43,790 nucleotides of DNA from a virus, in IMG/VR virus record IMGVR_UViG_3300033145_000463, positions 1 through 43,790 of that record; one strand, 5' to 3'. Positions 1 through 7,760 of this stretch are shown here, piece after piece (the first letter of the stretch is position 1; the number at the start of each line of letters is the position of its first letter). The notes below the pieces were generated by a model, which had not been told where the DNA came from, made no database searches, and saw only the letters and a program-made list of their open reading frames with translations. The position numbers and the translations under genes are program-made.

Positions 1-114
1 AATAGTATTGCCGCCTTTCTTAGCAGCTTCTTTTCCTATTGTTTCTTTGAGTGTTTCAAGTGATTCATCTGTAAAGATGTTTACACCCTCGACCTTTAAG
101 TCTTTTAACTCGGT
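1..114. repeat. Left copy of 114-bp terminal direct repeat
   Basis: These bases are identical to 43677-43790. The repeat lies inside a coding region that reads in frame from position 1 into 43676, so the natural molecule is circular or circularly permuted and the repeat is most simply the overlap left by assembly. A true packaged direct terminal repeat is possible but less likely because the gene would then be split at the ends of the virion DNA. Confidence 0.95.
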
Positions 115-219
115 AATCTCCAAGTCTTTTTCTTCATCCGATGTTATCGCATCGGTCAATATCTGAGCATCCAAGCCATTGTTCTTAGCTAATTGCTCGA
201 TAGTTTCTTTTTTCAACAT
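1..219 (-). CDS. Putative capsid scaffold protein, N-terminal part (gene crosses the junction)
   Basis: The start codon is at 219-217. The 73 codons here continue in frame at 43676 and end at 43035, giving a protein of about 286 residues. This part is charged and helical (MLKKETIEQL at the start). Its position between a portal-like gene and the major capsid gene, its high content of Glu, Lys and Asp, and a predicted coiled coil in the second part fit a scaffolding protein. No motif proves this; a head-maturation role is the inference from gene order. Confidence 0.7.
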   Translation of the reverse strand, partial: MLKKETIEQLAKNNGLDAQILTDAITSDEEKDLEITELKDLKVEGVNIFTDESLETLKETIGKEAAKKGGNTI

Positions 220-229
220 ATCTTCTGGT

Positions 230-601
230 TTATTTGGTTGCTTCTGCTTCTTCCTTTACCTCTTCTTTTGCTTCTTCTTTAGGTTCTTTCTTTGCTTCTT
301 CCTTCGCTTTTGGTAATTCAGCTAATTGCTTTTTTAATTCTGTAATTTCAGCGTCTTTAGCCTTAAGTTTAGCGACCGGATTATTCTTTTCAGAATCTTT
401 TTTGCGCTTCGCTTCTCCTTTTTTCCATTCGTCAGATAAGACAAACTTTGTTTTACGAACCTTAACATCATCTTTAACGTTCAGATTTCTTGCATCTTCA
501 TCTGAAATACTTACTGTACGGATAGTTTCGTCTTTTCCATACTCTAAATTACCACGCTTGACATTGCCAATGGTAACTTCATTATACAATTTCTGTTTCA
601 T
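230..601 (-). CDS. Small charged coiled-coil protein between portal and scaffold
   Basis: I choose the ATG at 601 (MKQKLYNEV) because it overlaps the portal stop by only 20 bases; an in-frame ATG at 631 would add ten residues. The first 80 residues look folded; the rest is a Lys/Glu/Ala-rich coiled coil and tail (repeats of the type KEEAKKE). It sits between portal and scaffold in the head operon, so a head-assembly or virion-accessory role is likely, but I do not recognise a family. Confidence 0.7.
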   Translation of the reverse strand: MKQKLYNEVTIGNVKRGNLEYGKDETIRTVSISDEDARNLNVKDDVKVRKTKFVLSDEWKKGEAKRKKDSEKNNPVAKLKAKDAEITELKKQLAELPKAKEEAKKEPKEEAKEEVKEEAEATK

Positions 602-2165
602 TTTTTTGGATTTTTGGTTTAACATATTCAATTAATTGGCTGTTTAGCTTCGTATCGTCACCAAACAATATTGCATCCCTTGTGATTGTTTTTAACCACT
701 CAGGAAAATAAATCTTTTTTAAATAATCTTCTTGTTCAATTTTAGCACCAAGTATCTCCTTATCCGTACTGTGCACGAAAGGCTCAATCTTTATTAGTTT
801 AATTTGATATGCCAATTCAACAGAATCATTATGAAACTCTGATTGGTAAAATTCAATAAGTAAGTAATTAAGAGTAACCTTTGAAGCACCGTCTTTTTTC
901 GCTTTTAAGTACCTTTCCCAGACTGCATCAGCTGTCTCTATATGAAATCTACGACCGTAATTAATTGAACTGCCTTTGTAATTTTCATAGTGGAACTCAC
1001 CAATAAAATCAGTAATAACACCCTCAATAAACTCCGCTGCATCACTGTATTTGTTTAACCTGTCATTAACAGGCTGTACATCAATAAACCGCCCTGTTGC
1101 TGTTTCTTGTCGCTCCTTATCAACGTTATGAGTACCCCAATGAGAATAATGTATCGCTGCTGTAAACCACTCTGCTTCTGTTCGCATTTCTTGAAGCATT
1201 TCAATCGGAGGGACAACGTAACCCGCTACATCAGGACTAACTGGTGTTTCTCCATCCGCCGGAAATTCCAATCCTAAAATCTCTGATACGTCTCGTTTTA
1301 ATTGATATCCTGTTCCTTTGCAATAATGACAATCTTCTCCTTTTAATTGTCCACTTCCTTTACATTGTTTACAGTCCCTCATGTACTCCCAATATCTCGG
1401 AAATCCAAATAAGAATTTAAATATGGTACGTATTGAAGTATCTCTAAGTAGTTCGTCGGCAAGCTCTGTTTCTGCATCAATCGGACTTATCTTTTTATCA
1501 TGTATAGGATCAATTATATCGCTATTAACAACCGCCGGAACACGCCCCCAGTGATTGGGAAATGTTTGATCTTCAATTTCTGTTATTTCTGAACCGGAAT
1601 ATTTGACCATCCTATCGAAATCATCATCAATAACCCTGTAATAGTTTCCTTCTTCTGTTTTTATAGGTTCGAATATGATATACTCATATTGGCGACCTGT
1701 CTTCTGATAGTCTAAAATACAGTTAATTGACTTAAGTGTTGGATAACATTCTGAATCTTTGACCTCCATTAAGACAATACCATTCGGGTCTGTGATATAT
1801 TTATTTAACCATTGATTTTCAATCCATTTTTGAAGCGAGCCTCCTTTATTAAGCGATCTTAATTTCACTTTAAAAGCTTTTTCATCTCTCAAATCATAAT
1901 GCCGAGAGCCTCCTTTAGCTGAAAATATTTTATCAACCGGCCTTAATAGATTGGTGAATTTTGACTTGTTAGATCGTGCAAGTTTATGTCTTAATTTTTT
2001 CTGATCTTCGTTTTCGTAGTTCTGAATGAATCCTAAGTATCCTTGAATTCCCACGCCATTAACGTGCATATTCAGTTTCTTGTGTTCTTTTTGTGCTATT
2101 AATATAGTAGCAGCATTCGAAGGATTGTCGATTAAATCCTTGATTTGGGATAGTTCTAATTTCAT
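582..2165 (-). CDS. Portal protein (with two CxxCxGxG zinc-binding motifs)
   Basis: A 527-residue protein that follows the terminase operon and precedes scaffold and capsid, as portals do. The C-terminal half, with ERQETATGRF near residue 351 and a long helical segment after it, resembles phage portal proteins that form the dodecameric DNA channel. Unusual: residues 265-286 carry two DnaJ-type zinc motifs, C265-x2-C268-x-G-x-G and C279-x2-C282-x-G-x-G. It is the first gene after a terminator (2304-2331) and a -7 box (2230-2237), so it likely opens the head operon. Portal call rests on gene order and general architecture rather than a diagnostic motif. Confidence 0.75.
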   Translation of the reverse strand: MKLELSQIKDLIDNPSNAATILIAQKEHKKLNMHVNGVGIQGYLGFIQNYENEDQKKLRHKLARSNKSKFTNLLRPVDKIFSAKGGSRHYDLRDEKAFKVKLRSLNKGGSLQKWIENQWLNKYITDPNGIVLMEVKDSECYPTLKSINCILDYQKTGRQYEYIIFEPIKTEEGNYYRVIDDDFDRMVKYSGSEITEIEDQTFPNHWGRVPAVVNSDIIDPIHDKKISPIDAETELADELLRDTSIRTIFKFLFGFPRYWEYMRDCKQCKGSGQLKGEDCHYCKGTGYQLKRDVSEILGLEFPADGETPVSPDVAGYVVPPIEMLQEMRTEAEWFTAAIHYSHWGTHNVDKERQETATGRFIDVQPVNDRLNKYSDAAEFIEGVITDFIGEFHYENYKGSSINYGRRFHIETADAVWERYLKAKKDGASKVTLNYLLIEFYQSEFHNDSVELAYQIKLIKIEPFVHSTDKEILGAKIEQEDYLKKIYFPEWLKTITRDAILFGDDTKLNSQLIEYVKPKIQKNETEIV

Positions 2166-2229
2166 GTGATCTTACGCATAAGACACTTTCTTGTCGTTTA
2201 CCTTTGCTTTTTCTTGCAATAATAATTTA

Positions 2230-2237
2230 CAAATATA
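2230..2237 (-). promoter_or_regulatory. Bacteroidota -7 box (TATATTTG) upstream of portal
   Basis: On the minus strand the bases read TATATTTG, a full match to TAnnTTTG, inside the longer string TTTACTATATTTGT that recurs at 3106 and 25463 and, without the final T, at 43022. No TTTG is found 19-20 bases upstream; that place is instead taken by the palindrome at 2256-2267, which suggests the promoter is regulated there. Confidence 0.5.
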
Positions 2238-2255
2238 GTAAACTTTTCGGAAATA

Positions 2256-2267
2256 TGTTACATAACA
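2256..2267. promoter_or_regulatory. 12-bp palindrome TGTTACATAACA (operator candidate, copy 1)
   Basis: Arms TGTTA/TAACA are perfect. One of four copies (others at 7749, 15415, 22420). Here it covers the position where the -33 element of the portal promoter is expected, unlike the other three, which lie further upstream of their promoters. Could repress or activate head gene transcription; the binding protein is unknown. Confidence 0.5.
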
Positions 2268-2303
2268 TGAAAATATATTTTGATTTGTTATTTATTTAAA
2301 ACA

Positions 2304-2331
2304 AAAAGCCCCGCATTTCTGCAAGGCTTTA
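2304..2331 (-). terminator. Intrinsic terminator after the terminase operon
   Basis: Stem AAAGCC/GGCTTT with an inner GCA/TGC pair and a short loop; on the minus strand it is followed by TTGTTTT. It lies between the end of the gene at 2371-2631 and the portal promoter, so it separates the two operons. Confidence 0.65.
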
Positions 2332-2370
2332 AGCTATTAAACTAAAACTATGACTGAGCAAAGTTAGTTA

Positions 2371-2631
2371 TTAATAACTATCTATCAAAGAAATAATCAA
2401 TATATCAATGTCTTTTTCTTCTGCTTTGATTTTGCGCTGCTTACAATCATCAAGAATACTATCCATGAACGCTTTTAAGAAGTGTTCCGGTGTTGTATCG
2501 TCTTTGATATTCGATAGCGTTAAGCACTTAGTAAATGTTTCCTTTTTTGGAAAGGGCTTACCTCCTATTACTTTTGGATTGCTTGTGTAGGTAGTTACAG
2601 TGAATTTGATTATGTATTTATTTGTTTTCAT
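2371..2631 (-). CDS. Hypothetical protein, last gene of terminase operon
   Basis: 86 residues, no family recognised. The N-terminal third is beta-rich (KYIIKFTVTTY) and the C-terminal half helical and charged. It overlaps the preceding gene by 14 bases and is followed by the terminator at 2304-2331, so it is co-transcribed with terminase and the metallopeptidase. Confidence 0.65.
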   Translation of the reverse strand: MKTNKYIIKFTVTTYTSNPKVIGGKPFPKKETFTKCLTLSNIKDDTTPEHFLKAFMDSILDDCKQRKIKAEEKDIDILIISLIDSY

Positions 2632-2800
2632 AATGCTTTTTTATTTCAGTCCATACCTTAGATAGTTTAATGTTGTACTTTTCTGCAAATTTCTGAACTT
2701 CTTTATTCAGCACTTTGATTGACTGAGACATTTTATTAACTTGATTTATACAATCATCGCTAATAATATCCTCTCTGCTTATTTGTCCTTTTTTACCCAT
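2618..2800 (-). CDS. Hypothetical small helical protein
   Basis: 60 residues, basic and helical, with no motif I recognise (starts MGKKGQISRED). It lies four bases after the metallopeptidase gene and overlaps the next gene, which supports translation as part of the terminase operon. Confidence 0.6.
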   Translation of the reverse strand: MGKKGQISREDIISDDCINQVNKMSQSIKVLNKEVQKFAEKYNIKLSKVWTEIKKHYENK

Positions 2801-2804
2801 AATT

Positions 2805-3101
2805 TCATATTAATTGATTTATAATTTGATGTAATAGTCCTGATGTTTGGGAGACAAATTTTTCATTACTTGATAAGTCTATTTCTCCAACACTATTTAA
2901 TACAGCATGGAGCAACTCGTGTATAACTGTTTCTTCTATTGCCCCTTTTTTTCTTTTCTTTCCATCTACTTCGTCTTGATAATTAATTATTGATAAGGAG
3001 TAATTGCATTCACCATAGCGCCTTGCCCTGTCCATTGCACCATTATCTTTGACAATATCCCATGTAACGCCGCCTATTTGTATTTTTTCTGGTATATTCA
3101 T
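2805..3101 (-). CDS. HExxH zinc metallopeptidase-like protein
   Basis: 98 residues with an H-E-L-L-H motif at 61-65 preceded by EETVI, the active-site helix of small zincins; the two His would bind zinc and the Glu would activate water. The N-terminal strand region (PEKIQIGGVTWDIV) is like phage proteins of the minimal metalloprotease or IrrE/SprT-like type. No secretion signal, so it acts in the cytoplasm. Its place directly after the large terminase gene suggests a late or assembly-linked role, but the substrate is unknown. A -7 box ends five bases before its ATG. Confidence 0.65.
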   Translation of the reverse strand: MNIPEKIQIGGVTWDIVKDNGAMDRARRYGECNYSLSIINYQDEVDGKKRKKGAIEETVIHELLHAVLNSVGEIDLSSNEKFVSQTSGLLHQIINQLI

Positions 3102-3105
3102 AGCA

Positions 3106-3113
3106 CAAATATA
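3106..3113 (-). promoter_or_regulatory. -7 box (TATATTTG) directly before the metallopeptidase ATG
   Basis: Full TAnnTTTG match on the minus strand, but no TTTG at the expected -33 distance. Transcripts from here would start about at the ATG (3101), so the mRNA would be leaderless. May be inactive given the missing -33 box. Confidence 0.3.
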
Positions 3114-3119
3114 GTAAAA

Positions 3120-4535
3120 TTAATAAGCTCTACGCTTTCTTTTGCCTAAAAGTTCACACATTATTGTAAGTCCATCAGGAGCGTCATCATGCTTGTTCTT
3201 ACCACCGGCCACATAACTCGTTAGATTATTCATAAACTTTTCATAGTCGCTGCCGGGATCATAGTCGTTCCTGAACCAGAAATCTCGTATAATCTCACCT
3301 GATCTCATGATAATACGGGTTTCTTTGTTTGATGTTGTTTGTTTCCATTCAATAAAACAACGGCTTTCTTCTTTGATAAGTTCTCTGAGATTAAGAGCAT
3401 ACGTTTTACCACCTGCATTAGCCTCACATCTATGCCTTACAACATTATTATCTATGATACTTTGAGCCACTTTCCCGAGTGTTATTTCAACCTTATCCTG
3501 AGTAAATACAACGTCTGTAATGTATTTTTTTGTACCAAATATCTGAGCAATAGGATTACATAAATAATCTGTACCTTCATCAGCTATGTCTGTTACCGAT
3601 ATAACGCTATCAGGCTCTTTATTTAGTTCATCTAAGGAATATCTATTAAGATCATCAATAGGAAATAATAATCCCTTTACATCTATCGGCTCTTGTTGAT
3701 AGAGGGCATCCCATACAAACTCATCTAATAAATTCTTTGTTTTAATAAAGCTTTCTGTTGAAATAGTCTCAGGACAACTCGACTCACCATCTATCAGGGC
3801 TGGTATGTCAATACCATAATCAAAATAATTAAGCTCTTTTAGCCGTCCTATCATGTCTTTCTTGCTCCATCTGGTAGCTATATGTATTTCAGGACAATTA
3901 TTCTCATGTCTTGATTTATGAGTCGAAGTGTACCAATTCCATTTATTATCTAATATAACCTCACTTAATGCTTCTTCTATATTCTTAATCGGATCATCAA
4001 GTATCGAAAGGAGATCGCATCCGAAGCCCGTTATCGACCCTCCTACGCCCGCACAGAAATAAGTAACTTGTTTAGCTGTTGATAAATTCCATCCTGTTAC
4101 TGCTGTTTTATCCTTTGACATACTAATGTCGGGGAATATATCTTTGTATTTTGGATTGTTGATTATATCCCTTGTGTCATAACTGAACTTTTCTGCCAAT
4201 CTCGCTGAATATGAATTACGCATTATCGAACCTGTGTCATAATACCCTAACATCCACGCACAAAACAAGGTGGTAATATAAGATTTTCCGGCACGAGGAA
4301 ATATAGAAATAGCAACTTTTAACGATATGCCTTTATCGTATGAGTCTTTTACTTTTTGAAATATATCGGCTATTTGGATTAAATGAGCCTTATTGTCTGA
4401 GAAATATTCCTTGTCAATGTACTGACAGAAAGACCAAAAGTCAGATTGAGCAGATTTGATCTTATTTAACCTTTTAATCTTTACTTTTATCTCTGCTCTC
4501 TTAACTTCTTTTTGTATTCTTTCTAATTCTGTCAT
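3120..4535 (-). CDS. terL: Terminase large subunit
   Basis: 471 residues, normal length for TerL. The ATPase part shows a Walker A variant FPRAGKS (79-85), Walker B LLSILDDP (175-182) and a coupling-type motif IATRWS (219-224). The nuclease part has D316 in VTDIADEG, E371 and the KHDDAPD motif (448-454), which together give the acidic cluster of the RNase H-like nuclease. It cuts and pumps DNA through the portal into the prohead. It follows the small subunit gene by 50 bases. Confidence 0.93.
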   Translation of the reverse strand: MTELERIQKEVKRAEIKVKIKRLNKIKSAQSDFWSFCQYIDKEYFSDNKAHLIQIADIFQKVKDSYDKGISLKVAISIFPRAGKSYITTLFCAWMLGYYDTGSIMRNSYSARLAEKFSYDTRDIINNPKYKDIFPDISMSKDKTAVTGWNLSTAKQVTYFCAGVGGSITGFGCDLLSILDDPIKNIEEALSEVILDNKWNWYTSTHKSRHENNCPEIHIATRWSKKDMIGRLKELNYFDYGIDIPALIDGESSCPETISTESFIKTKNLLDEFVWDALYQQEPIDVKGLLFPIDDLNRYSLDELNKEPDSVISVTDIADEGTDYLCNPIAQIFGTKKYITDVVFTQDKVEITLGKVAQSIIDNNVVRHRCEANAGGKTYALNLRELIKEESRCFIEWKQTTSNKETRIIMRSGEIIRDFWFRNDYDPGSDYEKFMNNLTSYVAGGKNKHDDAPDGLTIMCELLGKRKRRAY

Positions 4536-4585
4536 GTAAATATTACATATATTCTAAGGTGGTAGCGCAAAAACAAAAAAGATTT

Positions 4586-5044
4586 CTAACCTTTCAACTC
4601 TTTATTTAGAATATTGAGTTTTTCTTGCAGTTCTTTGATTGTCTCAGGTCTGTTAACCTTGTCGCCTTTAGTAGTAACATCAACCTTATCCCCATACTTC
4701 TCAGGATTCATTTTTGATAAAATCCATTTGCGTGTATCAACTCTTAATCTACTTCTTGCTATTACTTCATGGTCTACAACCTCTTGTCCATCCTTTAAAG
4801 TACGTCTATCACGCTTATTATCGTCTGATATATCAATTATTTCATCGAATAATATCTCTGATCGCAGATAACAGGATCGCGCGTATCGTTTTACTTTATC
4901 ATCACTTTCATCTATCCATTTATAAAACGTTCTACTTGACGGCATATTAAGACTAAGCAATATAGAGCGTAATGAGTCGCCTTGTTCAATAAGGTTTATT
5001 ATTTCATTGAATATTTTGTCTATTTGTGCTTTTGTGTATGCCAT
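4586..5044 (-). CDS. Terminase small subunit
   Basis: 152 residues. The N-terminal part reads as a helix-turn-helix of the small-terminase type (SLRSILLSLNMPSSRTFYKW, 24-43), and RKWILSKMNPEKYGDK (near 125-140) is the conserved end seen in small terminase proteins of this class. It recognises phage DNA for packaging with the large subunit downstream. The start at 5044 gives MAYTKAQID. Confidence 0.88.
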   Translation of the reverse strand: MAYTKAQIDKIFNEIINLIEQGDSLRSILLSLNMPSSRTFYKWIDESDDKVKRYARSCYLRSEILFDEIIDISDDNKRDRRTLKDGQEVVDHEVIARSRLRVDTRKWILSKMNPEKYGDKVDVTTKGDKVNRPETIKELQEKLNILNKELKG

Positions 5045-5089
5045 TATCTATCTGTTAAATCGTATGGGTTTCCTTTTTTGCTCATTTCT

Positions 5090-5359
5090 TTAATACTTAG
5101 TTCCACAATGTTGGCATTTGCCGTTTATTATTTGATTACCGGCACAGTTAATGCAGTTAGTTTTATTCTCTTTTGGAAAATATGCTGTTCTTGGTGTAAT
5201 TGCATCATTGGCTGATAGATGAAATGCACTTGTGTCTTTTAGCGACGCTCTTAGGCTTCCTATACTTCTGTTAATATCATCGATACTCATACCTGTATTC
5301 GCTATAGCTTTAGCAAGTTCTGACATTCTTTCTATTGTTGCTTCTCTGTAGTGGCTCAT
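5090..5359 (-). CDS. Small protein with C-terminal zinc ribbon
   Basis: 89 residues. The first half is helical; the last 25 residues hold C-x2-C (CINC) and C-x2-C (CQHC) ending in GTKY, a four-Cys zinc ribbon. No catalytic motif. It precedes the small terminase gene. Role unknown; DNA or protein binding is a guess from the ribbon. Confidence 0.65.
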   Translation of the reverse strand: MSHYREATIERMSELAKAIANTGMSIDDINRSIGSLRASLKDTSAFHLSANDAITPRTAYFPKENKTNCINCAGNQIINGKCQHCGTKY

Positions 5360-5441
5360 AACTTCTCTAACATGGTAATTTCTTCTTTATTTTTGTATTG
5401 TTAGTTCGTTTCCGGTTAACCATTTGTACAAATTCTGAGCT

Positions 5442-5945
5442 TTATGGACTTTTAGTTTTTCTAAGTCTAAGCGGGTTATTTTGATGAATATTTCCGATTA
5501 TAGATAATTCATTTTTTGGAATTTCAGACCTATCATAAACATCTCCTACATTTGGAACATAACGACTTTCTTCTGAGTAGTAAAATTCTTCGAGAAGTCT
5601 TTTACATGGATTGTCATTAACCCAAAATGAATTATATTCAATATAGAAACACCCATATTCATAGACTATTACTCCAATGTGTTTGTCATAACTTGAGCCA
5701 ACAGGATTGCAATGTAAGTAAAACTCAATAATATCCCCTTCATAAATCTCTGCTCCATTCTTATCCTTTAAGCCTGTGAATTGCTCAATAATATAATCAT
5801 TTAATCTTTTTATGTCTATTTCTGAGCCAATTTCACCGAATAATACAGTTTCTCCTAATAATGAAAATCCACCTAAATTCTTATACTCATAGCCAAATAG
5901 CCATTTATTTTCTTTGTTATCCCAGATTCTAAATTTATTATCCAT
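5442..5945 (-). CDS. YopX family protein
   Basis: 167 residues with the YopX family pattern: start KFRIWDNKENKW, middle QFTGLKDKNGAEIYEGDII (near 75-93) and end SIIGNIHQN. Function of the family is not known; it is frequent in phages and prophages of Bacillota and Bacteroidota. The start MDNKFRIWD matches the usual family start, so the very short distance to the promoter at 5950-5980 is real. Confidence 0.85.
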   Translation of the reverse strand: MDNKFRIWDNKENKWLFGYEYKNLGGFSLLGETVLFGEIGSEIDIKRLNDYIIEQFTGLKDKNGAEIYEGDIIEFYLHCNPVGSSYDKHIGVIVYEYGCFYIEYNSFWVNDNPCKRLLEEFYYSEESRYVPNVGDVYDRSEIPKNELSIIGNIHQNNPLRLRKTKSP

Positions 5946-5949
5946 ATTA

Positions 5950-5980
5950 CAAATTTAGTTAAAATTAATCGTTTTTCAAA
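5950..5980 (-). promoter_or_regulatory. Promoter for the YopX gene (TTTG-N19-TAAATTTG)
   Basis: On the minus strand TTTG (5977-5980) and TAAATTTG (5950-5957) are separated by 19 bases, a full match to the Bacteroidota promoter. The start of transcription would fall within a base or two of the ATG at 5945, which predicts a leaderless mRNA. Confidence 0.65.
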
Positions 5981-6114
5981 ATTAACCTATTAATCATCTC
6001 TGCCTCAACTTCATCCAATTCTTTTTGAAGTTCGCTATACTCCTCCTCTGATTTTGCCCAGTATTGAAGCCTATGAATGTTTCTTGCTTTATCTGTTAGT
6101 TGTTTGTCGGTCAT
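5965..6114 (-). CDS. Small helical hypothetical protein
   Basis: 49 residues (MTDKQLTDKARN at the start), strongly helical and acidic in the second half (EEEYSELQKELDEVEAE), likely a coiled coil. Its start overlaps the end of the gene at 6089-6244. Unknown function. Confidence 0.5.
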   Translation of the reverse strand: MTDKQLTDKARNIHRLQYWAKSEEEYSELQKELDEVEAEMINRLILKND

Positions 6115-6244
6115 TTATCTTCTTTGTCGTTAATTTTCCCTTACCATCATTGATAAACCTGTGATCTGAGGCAATATCTCCATCGTAATAAATCGTTATA
6201 CTCCAACCGCTTTTTAGTATTTTGTCAATTTCTTTCTGGGTCAT
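6089..6244 (-). CDS. Small hypothetical protein
   Basis: 51 residues (MTQKEIDKILKSGWSITIYY at the start), a short helix then a beta hairpin-like part. The 26-base overlap with the following small gene and codon use like the neighbours support it. Unknown function. Confidence 0.5.
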   Translation of the reverse strand: MTQKEIDKILKSGWSITIYYDGDIASDHRFINDGKGKLTTKKINDRQTTNR

Positions 6245-6294
6245 ATAATTTTATGTATTTTCGTTTATTCCTACCATACCACAGAAGCAATTTC

Positions 6295-6378
6295 TTATTG
6301 CTTGCATAGTCTAATCTCTTCAATTAAGAATGCGATTGTTATGATTGTAAATAGTGTTTTTATTCCAAAAATATACAT
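6295..6378 (-). CDS. Possible 27-residue membrane peptide
   Basis: An ORF of 27 residues starting MYIFGIKTLFTIITIAFLIE, one hydrophobic segment followed by charged residues. It fills an otherwise empty stretch (6245-6443) that I could not assign otherwise. It may be chance. Confidence 0.25.
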   Translation of the reverse strand: MYIFGIKTLFTIITIAFLIEEIRLCKQ

Positions 6379-6443
6379 TAATAATTTCTCCGGTATCCAT
6401 TAATTGGATCTGCCATGCGTAATAATTCCACTTTCTAAGAATT

Positions 6444-6638
6444 CTAAACGGTCTTTGCATTTATCAAGTTTTTTATTAATAACTCCTGCATATCAACCAA
6501 TTTATCAATAGCCTCGATTTCTTTAACTAATTGGAATTTTTCACGTGAGGTTATATCTTTCTTTATTAATTCCAGTACGTTAAGTAACGACACTTTAATA
6601 TTTGACGATATTACAAGATTTGTGTTTAGTTTATTCAT
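6444..6638 (-). CDS. Hypothetical helical protein
   Basis: 64 residues from the ATG at 6638 (MNKLNTNLVI). A TTG start three codons earlier is possible but would need a rare start. Entirely helical with heptad-like Leu/Ile spacing (LVKEIEAIDKLVDMQELL), probably a coiled coil. Unknown function. Confidence 0.55.
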   Translation of the reverse strand: MNKLNTNLVISSNIKVSLLNVLELIKKDITSREKFQLVKEIEAIDKLVDMQELLIKNLINAKTV

Positions 6639-6643
6639 GTCTT

Positions 6644-6796
6644 TCAAATCAAATCTACATTAAATGATTTCCTGGTCAATCTTTTATATTTGGCTTTCAG
6701 TCGCTTTTTATCCTTTGGTAGGATGTGAGGATTTAACAACGCTTGAATAGTGTATGTTATAGCCAATTTCTTTTTAAACATATCTGTAAAGTTCAT
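6644..6796 (-). CDS. Small basic hypothetical protein
   Basis: 50 residues (MNFTDMFKKKLAITYTI at the start) with a Lys/Arg-rich C-terminal half (KDKKRLKAKYKRLTRK). The start codon overlaps the stop of the previous gene at 6796, typical of coupled translation. A nucleic-acid-binding role would fit the charge but is not shown. Confidence 0.55.
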   Translation of the reverse strand: MNFTDMFKKKLAITYTIQALLNPHILPKDKKRLKAKYKRLTRKSFNVDLI

Positions 6797-7038
6797 TATT
6801 TTATCTTTTTTAACCAACCTGATGAAAACCTATATAAAACAGTACCATCATCTCCGGTAATTGCATAATTTGCTCCGTTATCTACTGCGTGTATTTCTGT
6901 TTCAAAAAATGGCACATCGTTAAAAGTACTTCTGTATTTAAGGTATATTTTACCGCTCTCTTGACGTAGGTCTTTTAAAAATAGAAAATTACCGTCATTG
7001 TCGGCTGGTATCATTGCTATTGTTTTATTATTCTCCAT
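6796..7038 (-). CDS. Hypothetical protein
   Basis: 80 residues, beta-rich, with an inner pattern of strands (IYLKYRSTF, FFETEIHAV, NYAITGDDGT). It overlaps genes on both sides by a few bases, so it belongs to a tight operon of small genes between 7.7 and 6.4 kb. No family recognised. Confidence 0.6.
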   Translation of the reverse strand: MENNKTIAMIPADNDGNFLFLKDLRQESGKIYLKYRSTFNDVPFFETEIHAVDNGANYAITGDDGTVLYRFSSGWLKKIK

Positions 7039-7294
7039 CTTCCTTAAGTCTCGCTTCCCCGAATTGAATTGCTTCTATTATCAATTCTGCCACGGCTTGC
7101 CATAGTTCAGGTTTTCTACTTTTTGCAAATAAAAAGCGGTTATCATTTTTGCTTTCTGGTATTATAGAGAATTCTCTGTTGGTGTAATCTATCTCTAATA
7201 ATACAGTAGCGTATTTTTTAGTACTGCCACCATTATTATGGTCTATGAATTCGTTACTAAACTCATAAGATTCAAATATTTTCCTTTCTTTCAT
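7028..7294 (-). CDS. Hypothetical protein
   Basis: 88 residues: beta strands in the first 60 residues (ATVLLEIDYTNREFSII) and a C-terminal helix (LWQAVAELIIEAIQFGEARL). Overlaps its neighbours on both sides. No family recognised. Confidence 0.6.
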   Translation of the reverse strand: MKERKIFESYEFSNEFIDHNNGGSTKKYATVLLEIDYTNREFSIIPESKNDNRFLFAKSRKPELWQAVAELIIEAIQFGEARLKEDGE

Positions 7295-7488
7295 AACTCA
7301 ATTTTAGTTTTAATATCCTCAAAATCAACTCTATACTTCTCAGTAACATCAATATTGTCAATGTCAAGTATCAGATCAATTTCAATCTCAACATCTTTCG
7401 GCTCATCATTACCTCCGGTTTGTCGGGAATACCCAGCTACCGTTAAATGCTCATTGTTGAATATTATGTTTTTTTCAAATTTTTCCAT
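7291..7488 (-). CDS. Hypothetical acidic protein
   Basis: 65 residues, acidic in the second half (VEIEIDLILDIDNIDV), beta-rich. Starts three bases after the preceding gene's stop and overlaps the next by four bases. Unknown function; acidic DNA-mimic-like composition is noted but not evidence of inhibition. Confidence 0.55.
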   Translation of the reverse strand: MEKFEKNIIFNNEHLTVAGYSRQTGGNDEPKDVEIEIDLILDIDNIDVTEKYRVDFEDIKTKIEL

Positions 7489-7491
7489 GTT

Positions 7492-7680
7492 TTAATATAA
7501 TTGGTCATTATGCTTAGATGCTAATATCCTTAATTCCTCTGCTTTTTCATAAAAATTTGACGAAGAATAAGCAGCAGCCTCGCTTGGCAAGTCTCTTTCC
7601 TGATTAGCTATTTTCATAGCTTCGATCTCGGCTTTAATCGACTCCATTTCAATAAGTCTTTTTACATCGTATTCGTTCAT
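7492..7680 (-). CDS. Hypothetical helical protein
   Basis: 62 residues (MNEYDVKRLIEMES), mostly helical. It is the first gene after the promoter at 7707-7738 and the palindrome at 7749-7760, so it opens the small-gene operon that continues to about 6.4 kb. Confidence 0.55.
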   Translation of the reverse strand: MNEYDVKRLIEMESIKAEIEAMKIANQERDLPSEAAAYSSSNFYEKAEELRILASKHNDQLY

Positions 7681-7706
7681 GTATAGTTTTATCTTTTAGT
7701 ATTCCA

Positions 7707-7738
7707 CAATATTACAATTTTACCTTTTACCTGTCAAA
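7707..7738 (-). promoter_or_regulatory. Promoter TTTG-N20-TAATATTG
   Basis: TTTG at 7735-7738 and TAATATTG at 7707-7714 (one mismatch to TAnnTTTG) on the minus strand with 20 bases between. The predicted start gives a leader of about 23 bases before the ATG at 7680. The palindrome at 7749-7760 lies ten bases upstream of TTTG. Confidence 0.5.
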
Positions 7739-7748
7739 TTTATTCGTA

Positions 7749-7760
7749 TGTTACTTAGCA
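7749..7760. promoter_or_regulatory. 12-bp near-palindrome TGTTACTTAGCA (copy 2)
   Basis: Shares TATGTTAC and CAGGT flanks with the copy at 15415. Ten bases separate it from the -33 element of the downstream promoter, exactly as at 22420. Two arm positions deviate from perfect symmetry. Confidence 0.45.

Noticed and set aside
5360-5441. Additional tiny ORFs of 11-18 codons in the gaps around 5.0-5.4 and 6.25 kb
   Set aside because: Too short and without motif, promoter or overlap pattern to support them.
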